Positions 54,037-61,854 of a DNA stretch of 64,000 bases are shown one piece after another; the stretch's first letter is position 1; each line of letters opens with the position of its first letter. The notes under the pieces are model-generated. The model was not told the DNA's origin, did not search any database, and was given only the letters and a program-made list of their open reading frames with translations. Source of the DNA: Chromatiaceae bacterium. Its GTDB lineage: Bacteria; Pseudomonadota; Gammaproteobacteria; Chromatiales; Chromatiaceae. The translations under genes were made by a program, and so were the position numbers. The stretch spans positions 434,001 to 498,000 of the forward strand of contig JADKCI010000001.1 of assembly GCA_016714645.1 (NCBI GenBank), read 5' to 3'.

Positions 54037-54633
54037 CTAGGGAAAACCAGCGGGTGCTTGGGCGGGAGAGGTGTAATCCGAATGCCAAGATGCCCGTGGG
54101 GTGTATTGGGCTTCAGCCGCTTGGCCAAGAGTCTCCGCCCCTACCCGGACTTGTCTCAAGCCCTTGCGGTTCAGAACGGCCGTCATGGTGGTGATCGAAG
54201 GCAGCGTGTTCGCGGCGAATCCGCGGTCACGCAAGGCCTCGATGGCCTCTATCGCGGTGATCCTGCGGTATTTTGCCCTGCGCCCGCGCGCGGCCTGGTC
54301 TTGTTGAGCGTACGACCGAGCTATAGTCCAGAGGGCATCGGCCGCCTCCGGGTGTTTCTCTTCCCATAATTTATTGCCCGAAAAGGCCGGGCGCGCGCTG
54401 TAACAAACGATGTTCGTGCGTAGCTCGTTGAGTCCTAGCGCCACCGCCTGGCGACCCCAACCGAACACCTTTTCCGCCTGGGCAGGGCTGCCCCGGAGGT
54501 ATTTCAAGGTTATGGACGCTTGAAATGCCCGCCGCTCGTGGCCCTTCAATTTAGATGCGGATTGTTTGAGATTCTCTCGACACTGCTCGTCGAGATGAGG
54601 CGCGTTGGGAGTGCGGGGGATTGTGGCCATCAA
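54037..54633 (-). pseudogene. ISAzo13/IS630-like transposase N-terminal remnant
   Basis: About 198 codons. SASKLKGHERRAFQASITLK and FGWGRQAVALGLNELRTNIV match the N-terminal DNA-binding region of ISAzo13-family transposases, and TLPSITTMTAVLNRKGLRQV the following winged helix. The catalytic DDE domain (normally the next 200 residues) is absent. No inverted repeats recognised. Confidence 0.55.
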
Positions 54634-54768
54634 CTTGTGTGTTCATCCTGCGAGCAGGTGCCACCCGCTTCATGTCGCCGGCTTAGGAACCAAGCGCTCG
54701 TAAACCGATGATCTTTCGGAAGCGGATACCACCATTGGCTGGCATCCACTTCCCCTCCCCGGGTGCAA

Positions 54769-55026
54769 TTAAACCTGCGGCAGGGGCGTCACCAGGCGCA
54801 TCCGGGTGAACAGGCGGGGGCGTTCCTGATGTTCCTGGCGGCTGGGCCGGACATTTCCTGGCACCGAAGAATGCAGTGCCAGCAGGATGAAGCCTAGGCA
54901 CACGGCCAAGCCGGCCAGTAACACCAAGGTTCCGGCCCCGTGCAACTGGGGGCTCAGAAACAGCAAGCCATAGCCCAGGATCGCGATTTGCAAGCGGCGC
55001 TGAGTGGTCAGGATTTTGGTATTCAT
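54769..55026 (-). CDS. Small membrane protein
   Basis: 85 residues, ATG 55026 with a clear AGGAG seven bases upstream. One or two membrane helices (LQIAILGYGLLFLSPQ, LVLLAGLAVCLGFILLALHS) are followed by a basic tail. No family recognised. The good ribosome site and strong hydrophobic pattern support a real gene. Confidence 0.6.
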   Translation of the reverse strand: MNTKILTTQRRLQIAILGYGLLFLSPQLHGAGTLVLLAGLAVCLGFILLALHSSVPGNVRPSRQEHQERPRLFTRMRLVTPLPQV

Positions 55027-55371
55027 GTGGTTACTCCTAATCAGAATGCATATCGCCAGGCCCCTACCGGGTCAATGGCGGTTTATATGGCCGAGTCAAA
55101 CGAACAACCCGTGAGCTACCTAGAGGTCCTAGGCGAGGCGGGAATCTGCCGCGAAGGGCGGCTCGTTCGGTTCAGTCCTTGATGGGAGTAAATGCATCAT
55201 TCTTGCCAACTAGCGGCTTTCAAATATATCTTAAATAATCAGTAAGATGGGCGAAATCACCAAGGCGTCGAAAGTCTGCCGGGTATGCAAAAGGGATTGC
55301 AACCCGATTCGAGGATCGAAGGAAAATTGTAGTAAAAACATTGGGATGTGATATATTTTGGCTGGCGGGAA

Positions 55372-55389
55372 GTGCAGCAAGTGCTGCAC
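55372..55389. repeat. Palindrome GTGCAGCA-AG-TGCTGCAC upstream of PiT gene
   Basis: A perfect 8-bp stem with a 2-nt centre, about 290 bp before the PiT start. Related TGCAGC hairpins occur at 61668-61693 and 61754-61781. The rest of 55027-55678 contains no supported gene; it is a long, partly AT-rich leader that likely holds the PiT promoter. Confidence 0.5.
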
Positions 55390-55678
55390 CCACCGATTCA
55401 CAGGTATCTGGCCTCTGGTGCCCAGCTTTCCGGTCCTCGGACGATGGCCAGGCGAGGGGTGCCATTGGGCCCGGTTTGCCAGGATGCCCCCCGAGTCTAG
55501 GGCCCAAAAAACCCGCCATCGACCATCTGCTGGCAGGCGCCGCAGGGCGGAGCCACAGGTTCTACGCGTCAATTGCGGCCATTTGCGGGCATTTACGAAA
55601 AAAATGCTGCCATGTTACGGAAAAATTACTACACTGCGTCGCTCAGACAACAATGACAGCCAGGGGGACCCCCCACCA

Positions 55679-56725
55679 ATGGAAGTACTCTCCATCCTTG
55701 TCTATGTTGCCGTTGCGGTGGTCCTCATCTTCGACTACACGAACGGCTTCCACGACGCCTCCAACATCATCGCCACACCCATCGCCTCCCGTGCCCTGAC
55801 GCCGGTTCAAGCGGTGATCATCGTGGCCTTTTTCGAGTTTCTCGGGCCTCTACTCGGCGGAACCGCGGTGGCCAACACCATCGGCAAGTTCGTCAATCTG
55901 GATGGGGTAGCCGAACTCTTCTCGGTTTCCATCATCCTCTGCGGTCTTTCGGGCGCCATCTTCTGGAACCTGATCACCTGGTGGTTTGGCATCCCCTCCT
56001 CCTCATCCCATGCCCTGGTGGGCGGCCTTGCCGGCGCCGTCATGGTAGGCGTGGGCGTGGATCACGTGGTCTGGGGCTTCTCGGAACTCTTCATGCATGG
56101 CAAGTTCACGGGTGTCACCAAGGTGCTGCTCGCCCTGGTCATTTCGCCCGTGATTGGTTTTGTGCTGGGCTACCTGATCCACCGCCTGGTCTTCCGCCTT
56201 ACCAGTCGGGCCAAGCCCTCGATCAATATCTTTTTCAAGCGAATTCAGTTCTTTTCCTGCGCCGGTCTGGCCTTCTCCCACGGGGCCAACGACGCCCAGA
56301 AGAGCATGGGCATCATCACCCTGGTGCTGCTGACCGGTGGCTTCATCGATGAGTTTAAGGTCCCCTTCTGGGTCATCCTGTCCTGCGCCATCGCCATCAC
56401 CCTGGGTATCCTCTCGGGTGGTTGGCGCATCGTCCGCACCGTCGGCTTTGGCATCTTTAAGGTGCGACCCATCCATGCCTTCGATGGCCAGCTGACTTCG
56501 GCGGTCGTCATCATGACGGCCTCGGCCATTGGTGCCCCGGTCTCCACTACCCATGTCGTCAGTTCCGCACTGATGGGCATAGGGTCCGCCGAGCGGCCCA
56601 AGGCGGTGCGCTGGGCCAAGGCTCAGGAGATTGTCACCACCTGGCTCATCACCATCCCCGGCGCTGGCATCGTGTCGGTCATGACCTTCCTAGTGCTCGA
56701 TCTTCTGGTCCCAGGCCTGGATTAG
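55679..56725 (+). CDS. PiT family inorganic phosphate transporter (short type)
   Basis: 348 residues, multi-pass. The duplicated PiT signatures are present: DYTNGFHDASNIIATPIASR and LAFSHGANDAQKSMGIITLV, with PSSSSHALVGGLAGA and APVSTTHVVSSALMG. It imports phosphate with H+ or Na+ or as a metal-phosphate complex. ATG 55679 is chosen because membrane helix 1 begins there; the frame is open upstream but not protein-like. A DUF47 gene follows after 56 bp, the usual partner. Confidence 0.9.
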   Translation: MEVLSILVYVAVAVVLIFDYTNGFHDASNIIATPIASRALTPVQAVIIVAFFEFLGPLLGGTAVANTIGKFVNLDGVAELFSVSIILCGLSGAIFWNLITWWFGIPSSSSHALVGGLAGAVMVGVGVDHVVWGFSELFMHGKFTGVTKVLLALVISPVIGFVLGYLIHRLVFRLTSRAKPSINIFFKRIQFFSCAGLAFSHGANDAQKSMGIITLVLLTGGFIDEFKVPFWVILSCAIAITLGILSGGWRIVRTVGFGIFKVRPIHAFDGQLTSAVVIMTASAIGAPVSTTHVVSSALMGIGSAERPKAVRWAKAQEIVTTWLITIPGAGIVSVMTFLVLDLLVPGLD

Positions 56726-56781
56726 CCGGGCCTGCAATCGAACCATCTGAATCCAATACTGATCAAAAGAGGATTAACCCC

Positions 56782-57480
56782 ATGAGTGGTGGCAACAATT
56801 CCATCGTTACCAAGCTAACGGCCCGTATCTTCCCGGTCATGCCGGACTTTTACGGCATGATGGTCGAGCATTGCGACCTGGTGGCCCGGGCCATGGATGT
56901 ATTCCTGGCCTTTATGGAGACGGGCGACGTCGCCAAGGGCGAACAGGTCCGTGCCATGGAAAAGGAGGGCGATGAGCTCAAGACGCGGCAGATGGAGGTT
57001 CTTAATCACGCCTTCGCGACGCCGATGGACCGCGAGGATATTTATCGCGCCATCATGGCCATTGACGAAATCCTGAACTACGCCAAGACCACGATTCGCG
57101 AGATGGAGGCCCTGGATGTTCAGCCCGATGCGCATATGGTGGAAATAGCCCGCCTGCTCCGGGATGGGACCCACTCCCTGAGAGACGGCTATGCCAAGCT
57201 CTCGATCAAGCCCATGGATGGCGAGGTGTGCGCCGCCGCCGCGCGCAAGGCCGAGCGTAATACCGAGAAGGTTTACCGCACCGCCCTGTCGGAACTGTTC
57301 CGGGCCGATGACCACATCGCTGCCCTGAGGCAAGAGGCGCCGGGCGCGCAAGCCGAGGCCTTCATCCACATCATGACGGTCCTGAAGCGTCGCGAGATTT
57401 ACCGCCACCTGTCCAATTCGGCGGATCGTCTGGAACACGCCGCAGGCATTCTGCACGACATCATTGTGCAGATCGCCTGA
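56782..57480 (+). CDS. DUF47 family PhoU-like protein
   Basis: 232 residues, soluble and helical, starting MSGGNNSIVTKLTARIFPVM. Blocks MEKEGDELKTRQMEVLNHAF, PMDREDIYRAIMAIDEILNY and the C-terminal LKRREIYRHLSNSADRLEHA match DUF47/PhoU-like proteins that bind metals and accompany PiT transporters as regulators. AAAAGAGGATTAACCCC precedes the ATG. It ends shortly before a strong terminator. Confidence 0.9.
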   Translation: MSGGNNSIVTKLTARIFPVMPDFYGMMVEHCDLVARAMDVFLAFMETGDVAKGEQVRAMEKEGDELKTRQMEVLNHAFATPMDREDIYRAIMAIDEILNYAKTTIREMEALDVQPDAHMVEIARLLRDGTHSLRDGYAKLSIKPMDGEVCAAAARKAERNTEKVYRTALSELFRADDHIAALRQEAPGAQAEAFIHIMTVLKRREIYRHLSNSADRLEHAAGILHDIIVQIA

Positions 57481-57498
57481 TCCCTGCCCGTAGCTCTC

Positions 57499-57562
57499 GA
57501 CCGGCCACCCGCCGGTCGGGAGGTGCAGGAGCGGGGCCGGCCATGCCGGCCCCGTTTTTTTT
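57499..57562 (+). terminator. Tandem hairpins with strong terminator after PiT-DUF47
   Basis: A first hairpin GACCGGC-CACCC-GCCGGTC (57499-57517) is followed by CGGGGCCGGC-CAT-GCCGGCCCCG (57532-57554) and eight T residues. This is a convincing rho-independent terminator separating this operon from the convergent nhaD. Confidence 0.9.
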
Positions 57563-57564
57563 AC

Positions 57565-58968
57565 CTAAAAAATGTCGGCGTTGATCAGCATGTGGACATA
57601 GATGCTGGCGGCATAGCCCAGGGCAATCGCCGGCGTCCACTTGAGGTGGCTGAAGAAGGTGTACATCCCCTTGGATTGACCCATTAGAGCGACACCGGCG
57701 GCGGAGCCGATGGAGAGCATGCTGCCGCCCACCCCCGCCGTCAGGGTTACCAGGAGCCATTGGCCGTCCGACATGGCGGGGGCCATGTTCAGCACCGCGA
57801 ACATCACCGGGATGTTGTCGACGAAGGCGGAGAGGATGCCGATCAGGACATTCGCCGTGGTGGGGCCCATATCGACATAGACGAATTGCGACACCAGGGC
57901 CAGATAGCCGATAAAGCCCAACCCCCCCACGCACAGCACCACGCCATAGAAAAACATGAGGGTGTCCCACTCGGCCCGGGCCAGTTTGCGGTAGATGTCA
58001 AAGGGCAAGGGGTCTTCCAGATTTTCGTCGCGGAACTGGGTCTTTTCGCCGGTCTTCTTGAGGTAGTAGGCAAAGAGCTTGAGGTAGGCCAGGCCGGTCA
58101 TCATGCCCAGGACCGGCGGCAGGTGCAGGAAGTTGTGGAAGCTCACCGCCGTGACGATGGTCAGGAAGAACAGCAACATCGCTCGCTTGGCCCCGCGCCG
58201 CATCCGAGCCTTGTCTTCCCGGGGCCTGGGTACCTCGGCGGGCACGGCGAAGTGCATGATGGCCGCCGGAATGACGAAGTTGACCACGGAGGGTATGAAG
58301 AGCTGGAAGAATCCCCAGAAGTCGATGAGGCCCTTCTGCCAGACCATCAGGGTGGTGATGTCGCCGAAGGGGCAGAAGGCGCCACCGGCATTGGCGGCCA
58401 CCACCAGATTGATGAAGGCCAGGACCACGAACTTGGGACTGTCGGCCCCCACCGATAAAATCACCGCCGACATCAGCAGGGCCGTGGTCAGATTATCCAG
58501 CACCGAGGAGATGAAGAAGGCGAGGATGCCGGTCAGCCAAAAGAGTTGACGATAACCCAGTCCGCGCCCGACCAGCCAGGAGCGCAGGGCCTCGAAGACG
58601 TTGCGCTCGTCCATGACGTTCACATAGGTCATGGCTACCAGCAGAAAGAGAAAGAGTTCGCCATATTCCATGATGTTGTGGCGTACGGCTTCCTCGGCCG
58701 CCGTGGGCATGCCGTGTTGGACATAAACATAGGCGATCAGCGCCCAAATGATGCCGGCGGCCAGGATGACTGGCTTGGACTTGCGTAGGTGAGTGAATTC
58801 CTCCGCCATGACCATGAGATAGGCCCCGACGAAGAGCAAGATACTGACATACCCGACCCAATGGTTGGTCAGGTCCAGGTGGTTGGAGGATTCCGCGGCG
58901 GAGGCAAGCCCAGGGGCGAGCAGCGCGGCGGCAGGCAGGATGAGGCGCGTGGGTGCATGGATCGTCAT
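57565..58968 (-). CDS. nhaD: Sodium:proton antiporter NhaD
   Basis: 467 residues. A signal-like N-terminus (LILPAAALLAPGLASAAE) precedes LTNHWVGYVSILLFVGAY. Conserved NhaD blocks: AYVYVQHGMPTAAEEAVRHN, FFISSVLDNLTTALLMSAVI, GGAFCPFGDITTLMVWQKG and AFVDNIPVMFAVLNM. About 12 membrane helices. NhaD exports Na+ or Li+ for H+, usually in alkaliphiles and halophiles. It is the last gene of a minus-strand block after DUF47-2 and PiT-2. Confidence 0.93.
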   Translation of the reverse strand: MTIHAPTRLILPAAALLAPGLASAAESSNHLDLTNHWVGYVSILLFVGAYLMVMAEEFTHLRKSKPVILAAGIIWALIAYVYVQHGMPTAAEEAVRHNIMEYGELFLFLLVAMTYVNVMDERNVFEALRSWLVGRGLGYRQLFWLTGILAFFISSVLDNLTTALLMSAVILSVGADSPKFVVLAFINLVVAANAGGAFCPFGDITTLMVWQKGLIDFWGFFQLFIPSVVNFVIPAAIMHFAVPAEVPRPREDKARMRRGAKRAMLLFFLTIVTAVSFHNFLHLPPVLGMMTGLAYLKLFAYYLKKTGEKTQFRDENLEDPLPFDIYRKLARAEWDTLMFFYGVVLCVGGLGFIGYLALVSQFVYVDMGPTTANVLIGILSAFVDNIPVMFAVLNMAPAMSDGQWLLVTLTAGVGGSMLSIGSAAGVALMGQSKGMYTFFSHLKWTPAIALGYAASIYVHMLINADIF

Positions 58969-59057
58969 ATCGGCTCTCAGGCGGCGTTGGGAGGTTTGAT
59001 GGTACGCGGGGCACCGGATCTTGAACCGGCGGCCATCGGGCCACCCTGATGTGGAAA

Positions 59058-59093
59058 GGGCCCCGGCGGACGCATGCGCGCCCTCCGGGACCC
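59058..59093 (-). terminator. Imperfect GC hairpin downstream of PiT-2
   Basis: GGG-CCCGG-GG-CGC and GCG-CC-CCGGG-CCC pair with small mismatches around AT, 26 bp past the PiT-2 stop; on the minus strand it runs into TTTCC. It may partly terminate before nhaD. Confidence 0.45.
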
Positions 59094-59118
59094 TCCTTTC
59101 TCGTCCAGGTCAGCTAGC

Positions 59119-60618
59119 TCATTGCTTTGGCGGAGTTTCCTCCGACACCTCGAAGTAGCCGTAAATGTAACCCAGTTGCTGGGAGAGATTCTTGTTCCAG
59201 GGCCTGTTGACCTTGTTGCTCTCCAATTTCTTCCAATCCGGTGTCAGACTCGACAGGGCATCGTAGAGCTGCCAGCGGTGCTGGAACTCTTTGCCCGTCA
59301 ATTGTTCCAGGGCCTTGACCTGATCCGGTGAAAGGTAGGCGCGGTCCAGCTTTGGGAATTTGTCGGCGTCGATGCGGATGGTATGGATCTCCGCGGCCGC
59401 GATGACCTTTTCCTCCTGATCCCGGGGGAGTTGGGCAACCTCGCGGAGCCGGTCACGGAAGCGCAGCCCGCCGATCAGCTCCCGGTCCTTCAGTGGCGCC
59501 AATTCGGCGACCGGCAGACCCTCCTGTTCCAGGTGGACCATGACGGGCGCGCTCAATTCATAGCGCACCTCGTGATAGACGGTCTGGTTAAAGACGTTCT
59601 GCAGGATGAAGAGGCTGACAAAACAGAGGACGGCGGAGATGATGGGGGTGGTGACCCAGCCCGAGGCGATGCTGCCCAGGGCGCCCCAGCGGATGCCCTT
59701 GCCGCCGTGCAGGAGCCCGATGCCAATGACCGCCCCCACCACCGCCTGGGAACTGGAGACCGGAATCAGCGGAATGGTGGGCAGACCCTGGCCAGCAAGG
59801 AAGTGTTCCAGGCTGATGGAGGAAAAGAGGAAGAGGACGATGGACTGGGCAATGACCACGACCCAGGCCGCCACCGGTGACAGGGGCATGAGGCCGTCTC
59901 CGACCATCATCATCACGCCCTTGGAGTAGGTGAAGACGCCCACGGCGATGGCGACGGCGCCCACTAGGAAGAGCTGATCCACGGAGGTGAAGGTCATGCC
60001 GGCAACGGTGAAGTCGGAGAAGGGCGAGGAACTGACAAAGACGCCCATGACGTTGCCGATGTTGTTGGCACCCAGGGTGTAGGAGCCGAAGGCGCCGGCG
60101 ATGATGAGCCCGATACGGGTATAGCTGTCCAGGCGCAGCAGGTGCAGACGCGCCTTGGTAAGCACCCATACCATCACCTTGTACAGCAAGGCGCTGAAAA
60201 TGGCCGCCAATACCGGGCTGGCGATCCAGGTGGACATGATGGTCGTCAGGGACGAGAAGTCGGTGATGGAGCCACTGAACCAGTTCCAGCCGATGATAGC
60301 GCCCACGACGGCATGGGTGGTGGAAACCGGGAGTCGGGCGACGGTCATCCAGTAAACGGTGAGCGCCGCGCAGAAGGCGGCTACGAAGGCTCCGGGCAGG
60401 GCGTTGAGGTTACCCAATTCGCCCAGACCATGAGCAGCGCCGGCACCACTGAAGACGGCGCCGAGGATGATGAAGACGCTGCAAATAATGGCCGCCGTCG
60501 TAAAGCGGATCATGCGGCTGCCGACCGCTGTGCCAAAGACATTGGCGGCGTCGTTCGCGCCCAGTGACCAGCCTAAAAAGAGGCCACTGGAAAGAAAGAT
60601 CAAGATGGCGATATCCAT
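59119..60618 (-). CDS. PiT family inorganic phosphate transporter (long type)
   Basis: 499 residues. PiT signatures: LGWSLGANDAANVFGTAVGS, LPVSTTHAVVGAIIGWNWFS, SYTLGANNIGNVMGVFVSS and IPVSSSQAVVGAVIGIGLLH. A cytoplasmic C-terminal domain of about 120 residues (LIGGLRFRDRLREVAQLPRD region) has no recognised fold. It differs strongly from the short PiT at 55.7 kb, so the two are not a recent duplication. It follows its own DUF47 gene by 66 bp. Confidence 0.9.
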   Translation of the reverse strand: MDIAILIFLSSGLFLGWSLGANDAANVFGTAVGSRMIRFTTAAIICSVFIILGAVFSGAGAAHGLGELGNLNALPGAFVAAFCAALTVYWMTVARLPVSTTHAVVGAIIGWNWFSGSITDFSSLTTIMSTWIASPVLAAIFSALLYKVMVWVLTKARLHLLRLDSYTRIGLIIAGAFGSYTLGANNIGNVMGVFVSSSPFSDFTVAGMTFTSVDQLFLVGAVAIAVGVFTYSKGVMMMVGDGLMPLSPVAAWVVVIAQSIVLFLFSSISLEHFLAGQGLPTIPLIPVSSSQAVVGAVIGIGLLHGGKGIRWGALGSIASGWVTTPIISAVLCFVSLFILQNVFNQTVYHEVRYELSAPVMVHLEQEGLPVAELAPLKDRELIGGLRFRDRLREVAQLPRDQEEKVIAAAEIHTIRIDADKFPKLDRAYLSPDQVKALEQLTGKEFQHRWQLYDALSSLTPDWKKLESNKVNRPWNKNLSQQLGYIYGYFEVSEETPPKQ

Positions 60619-60684
60619 CGGTGTCCCTCGCTAGCATCAAAGATGGCCGCCAAATGCCGGTATTCGGCGGCAGCCAGAATCCCC

Positions 60685-61344
60685 TTAAAGGGCGCGTTTG
60701 ATGGAATAGATGGCGAGCCAGTCGCCCACGTCCTCGGCCTCGTCCGCCAGGTTGTCGATCTTGTCCACGAAGTAACGCAGGTGCATCTTGCGGTCGAGCC
60801 CCAGGTCGGAGCCGAAGATGTCGCGCTTGAGGCGGGTGGCGCACTGGTCGCATTCCTCTTCGTGGAAGGACACCTTGCCCAGGTGATCGCGGACCGCGGA
60901 GATGTTGCGAAAGAAGGCCCGGGCACCCAGGATCGCCGATTCCATGGTCTTGACCGCTGCGCTAGCCAGGACCTTGAAGTCCGCCTTAAAGGCGTCTTCG
61001 ATGACCGGCTCCTCAACGGTAATGGCCAGGAAGATATCCTCGACCAGCCCGAGAAGGTAATTGAGATCCTCCAGAAGGCTCAGGACGTCGGCGCGAAAAT
61101 CGGGGATCAGCATTTCGGTATAAAGATCGGTCTCGATGACGAGCCGCAGCCGGTGGCCATCGCCCTCCGTCGCCCGCAACTGGGCCGCCTGGTCGGTCAG
61201 GCGTTCCGCGGTCGCGCCGTCCACATAACTGGCGATGCCCTGCTCGAAGCGCATCCCGCCCTCGGAAATCTTGTCGAGGAAGTTATCGATCATGGCCTCC
61301 ATGGCCTTGGTCTTGCCAAATAGGGCGAGTTTATTCTGGTTCAT
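60685..61344 (-). CDS. DUF47 family protein (second copy)
   Basis: 219 residues, soluble and helical. It opens LALFGKTKAMEAMIDNFLDK and contains EEECDQCATRLKRDIFGSDL and LRYFVDKIDNLADEAEDVGD, the metal-binding E/D pattern of DUF47. It precedes the long PiT gene and probably regulates it. Only distant similarity to the copy at 56.8 kb is visible. Confidence 0.88.
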   Translation of the reverse strand: MNQNKLALFGKTKAMEAMIDNFLDKISEGGMRFEQGIASYVDGATAERLTDQAAQLRATEGDGHRLRLVIETDLYTEMLIPDFRADVLSLLEDLNYLLGLVEDIFLAITVEEPVIEDAFKADFKVLASAAVKTMESAILGARAFFRNISAVRDHLGKVSFHEEECDQCATRLKRDIFGSDLGLDRKMHLRYFVDKIDNLADEAEDVGDWLAIYSIKRAL

Positions 61345-61667
61345 GGCTATTACCTGTATAGCGGTGGGCTAGAGAAGTTCGGCGGTGGCGCACGGCCGGC
61401 CGGTGGTGGAGGGAGAGCGGAACCCGCCGTGTGGTTCGGATGGTTTCCGTCTCACGGGCAAGGCGCCTTCCATGGGAGTCAGGGGATGCCCCTGGGAGCC
61501 AGCCAGACTCGAATCGCTCCCGCGGAAGGTCAGGCGGAAACGGGGGCAGAGCGGTGGCAAGTGGCGGTAATACTGAAGCTCATACGGCCTCTGAGGCCCC
61601 ATCGCCTCTAGGACGGCGCGCCCTGGCATAACAGTTTCCCTCAGCCCTGCCCCCGCGCATCCCGGGT

Positions 61668-61693
61668 CAGGGTGCAGCAAAGCCTGCACCCTG
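61668..61693. repeat. Hairpin CAGGGTGCAG-CAAAGC-CTGCACCCTG
   Basis: Perfect 10-bp stem with a 6-nt loop between the second DUF47 gene and the SulP gene; related in sequence to the terminator hairpin at 61754 and the palindrome at 55372. The rest of 61345-61753 has an open minus-strand frame (61369-61776) that is not convincingly a gene. Confidence 0.6.
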
Positions 61694-61753
61694 GCTCGAA
61701 AGATTACTATAAAATGACAAGAAGACATAGCATTACGAAAGGTACAACGAAAA

Positions 61754-61781
61754 AAGGGGTGCAGCTTGCGCTGCACCCCTT
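61754..61781 (-). terminator. Rho-independent terminator of SulP gene
   Basis: AAGGGGTGCAGC and GCTGCACCCCTT form a perfect 12-bp stem; on the minus strand six T residues follow at once. It lies about 75 bp past the SulP stop. Confidence 0.85.
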
Positions 61782-61854
61782 AATCGTTAGCCCTTCTTAA
61801 ATGTCGAGCAACCCTGGATATCGGGTTGCCCAGCCCCGGTCCTGGGAGCTTGGC

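Noticed and set aside
52961..54088. 375-codon open frame on the minus strand
   Set aside because: It is the antisense of the outer-membrane barrel gene, has no domain-like motifs and its composition follows codon bias of the opposite strand.
55600..55678. Pho box upstream of the PiT gene
   Set aside because: CTGCCATGTTA is only a partial match and no second half-site lies at the expected spacing.
61385..61620. Possible group II intron or retroelement 3' remnant
   Set aside because: The text around GAGAGCGGAACCCGCCGTGT resembles intron-type 3' sequence only loosely; no domain V fold or maturase remains could be supported.
61369..61776. 135-codon minus-strand frame between DUF47 and SulP
   Set aside because: It covers two strong hairpins including the start of the terminator region, has low-complexity composition and no recognisable motif or good ribosome site.
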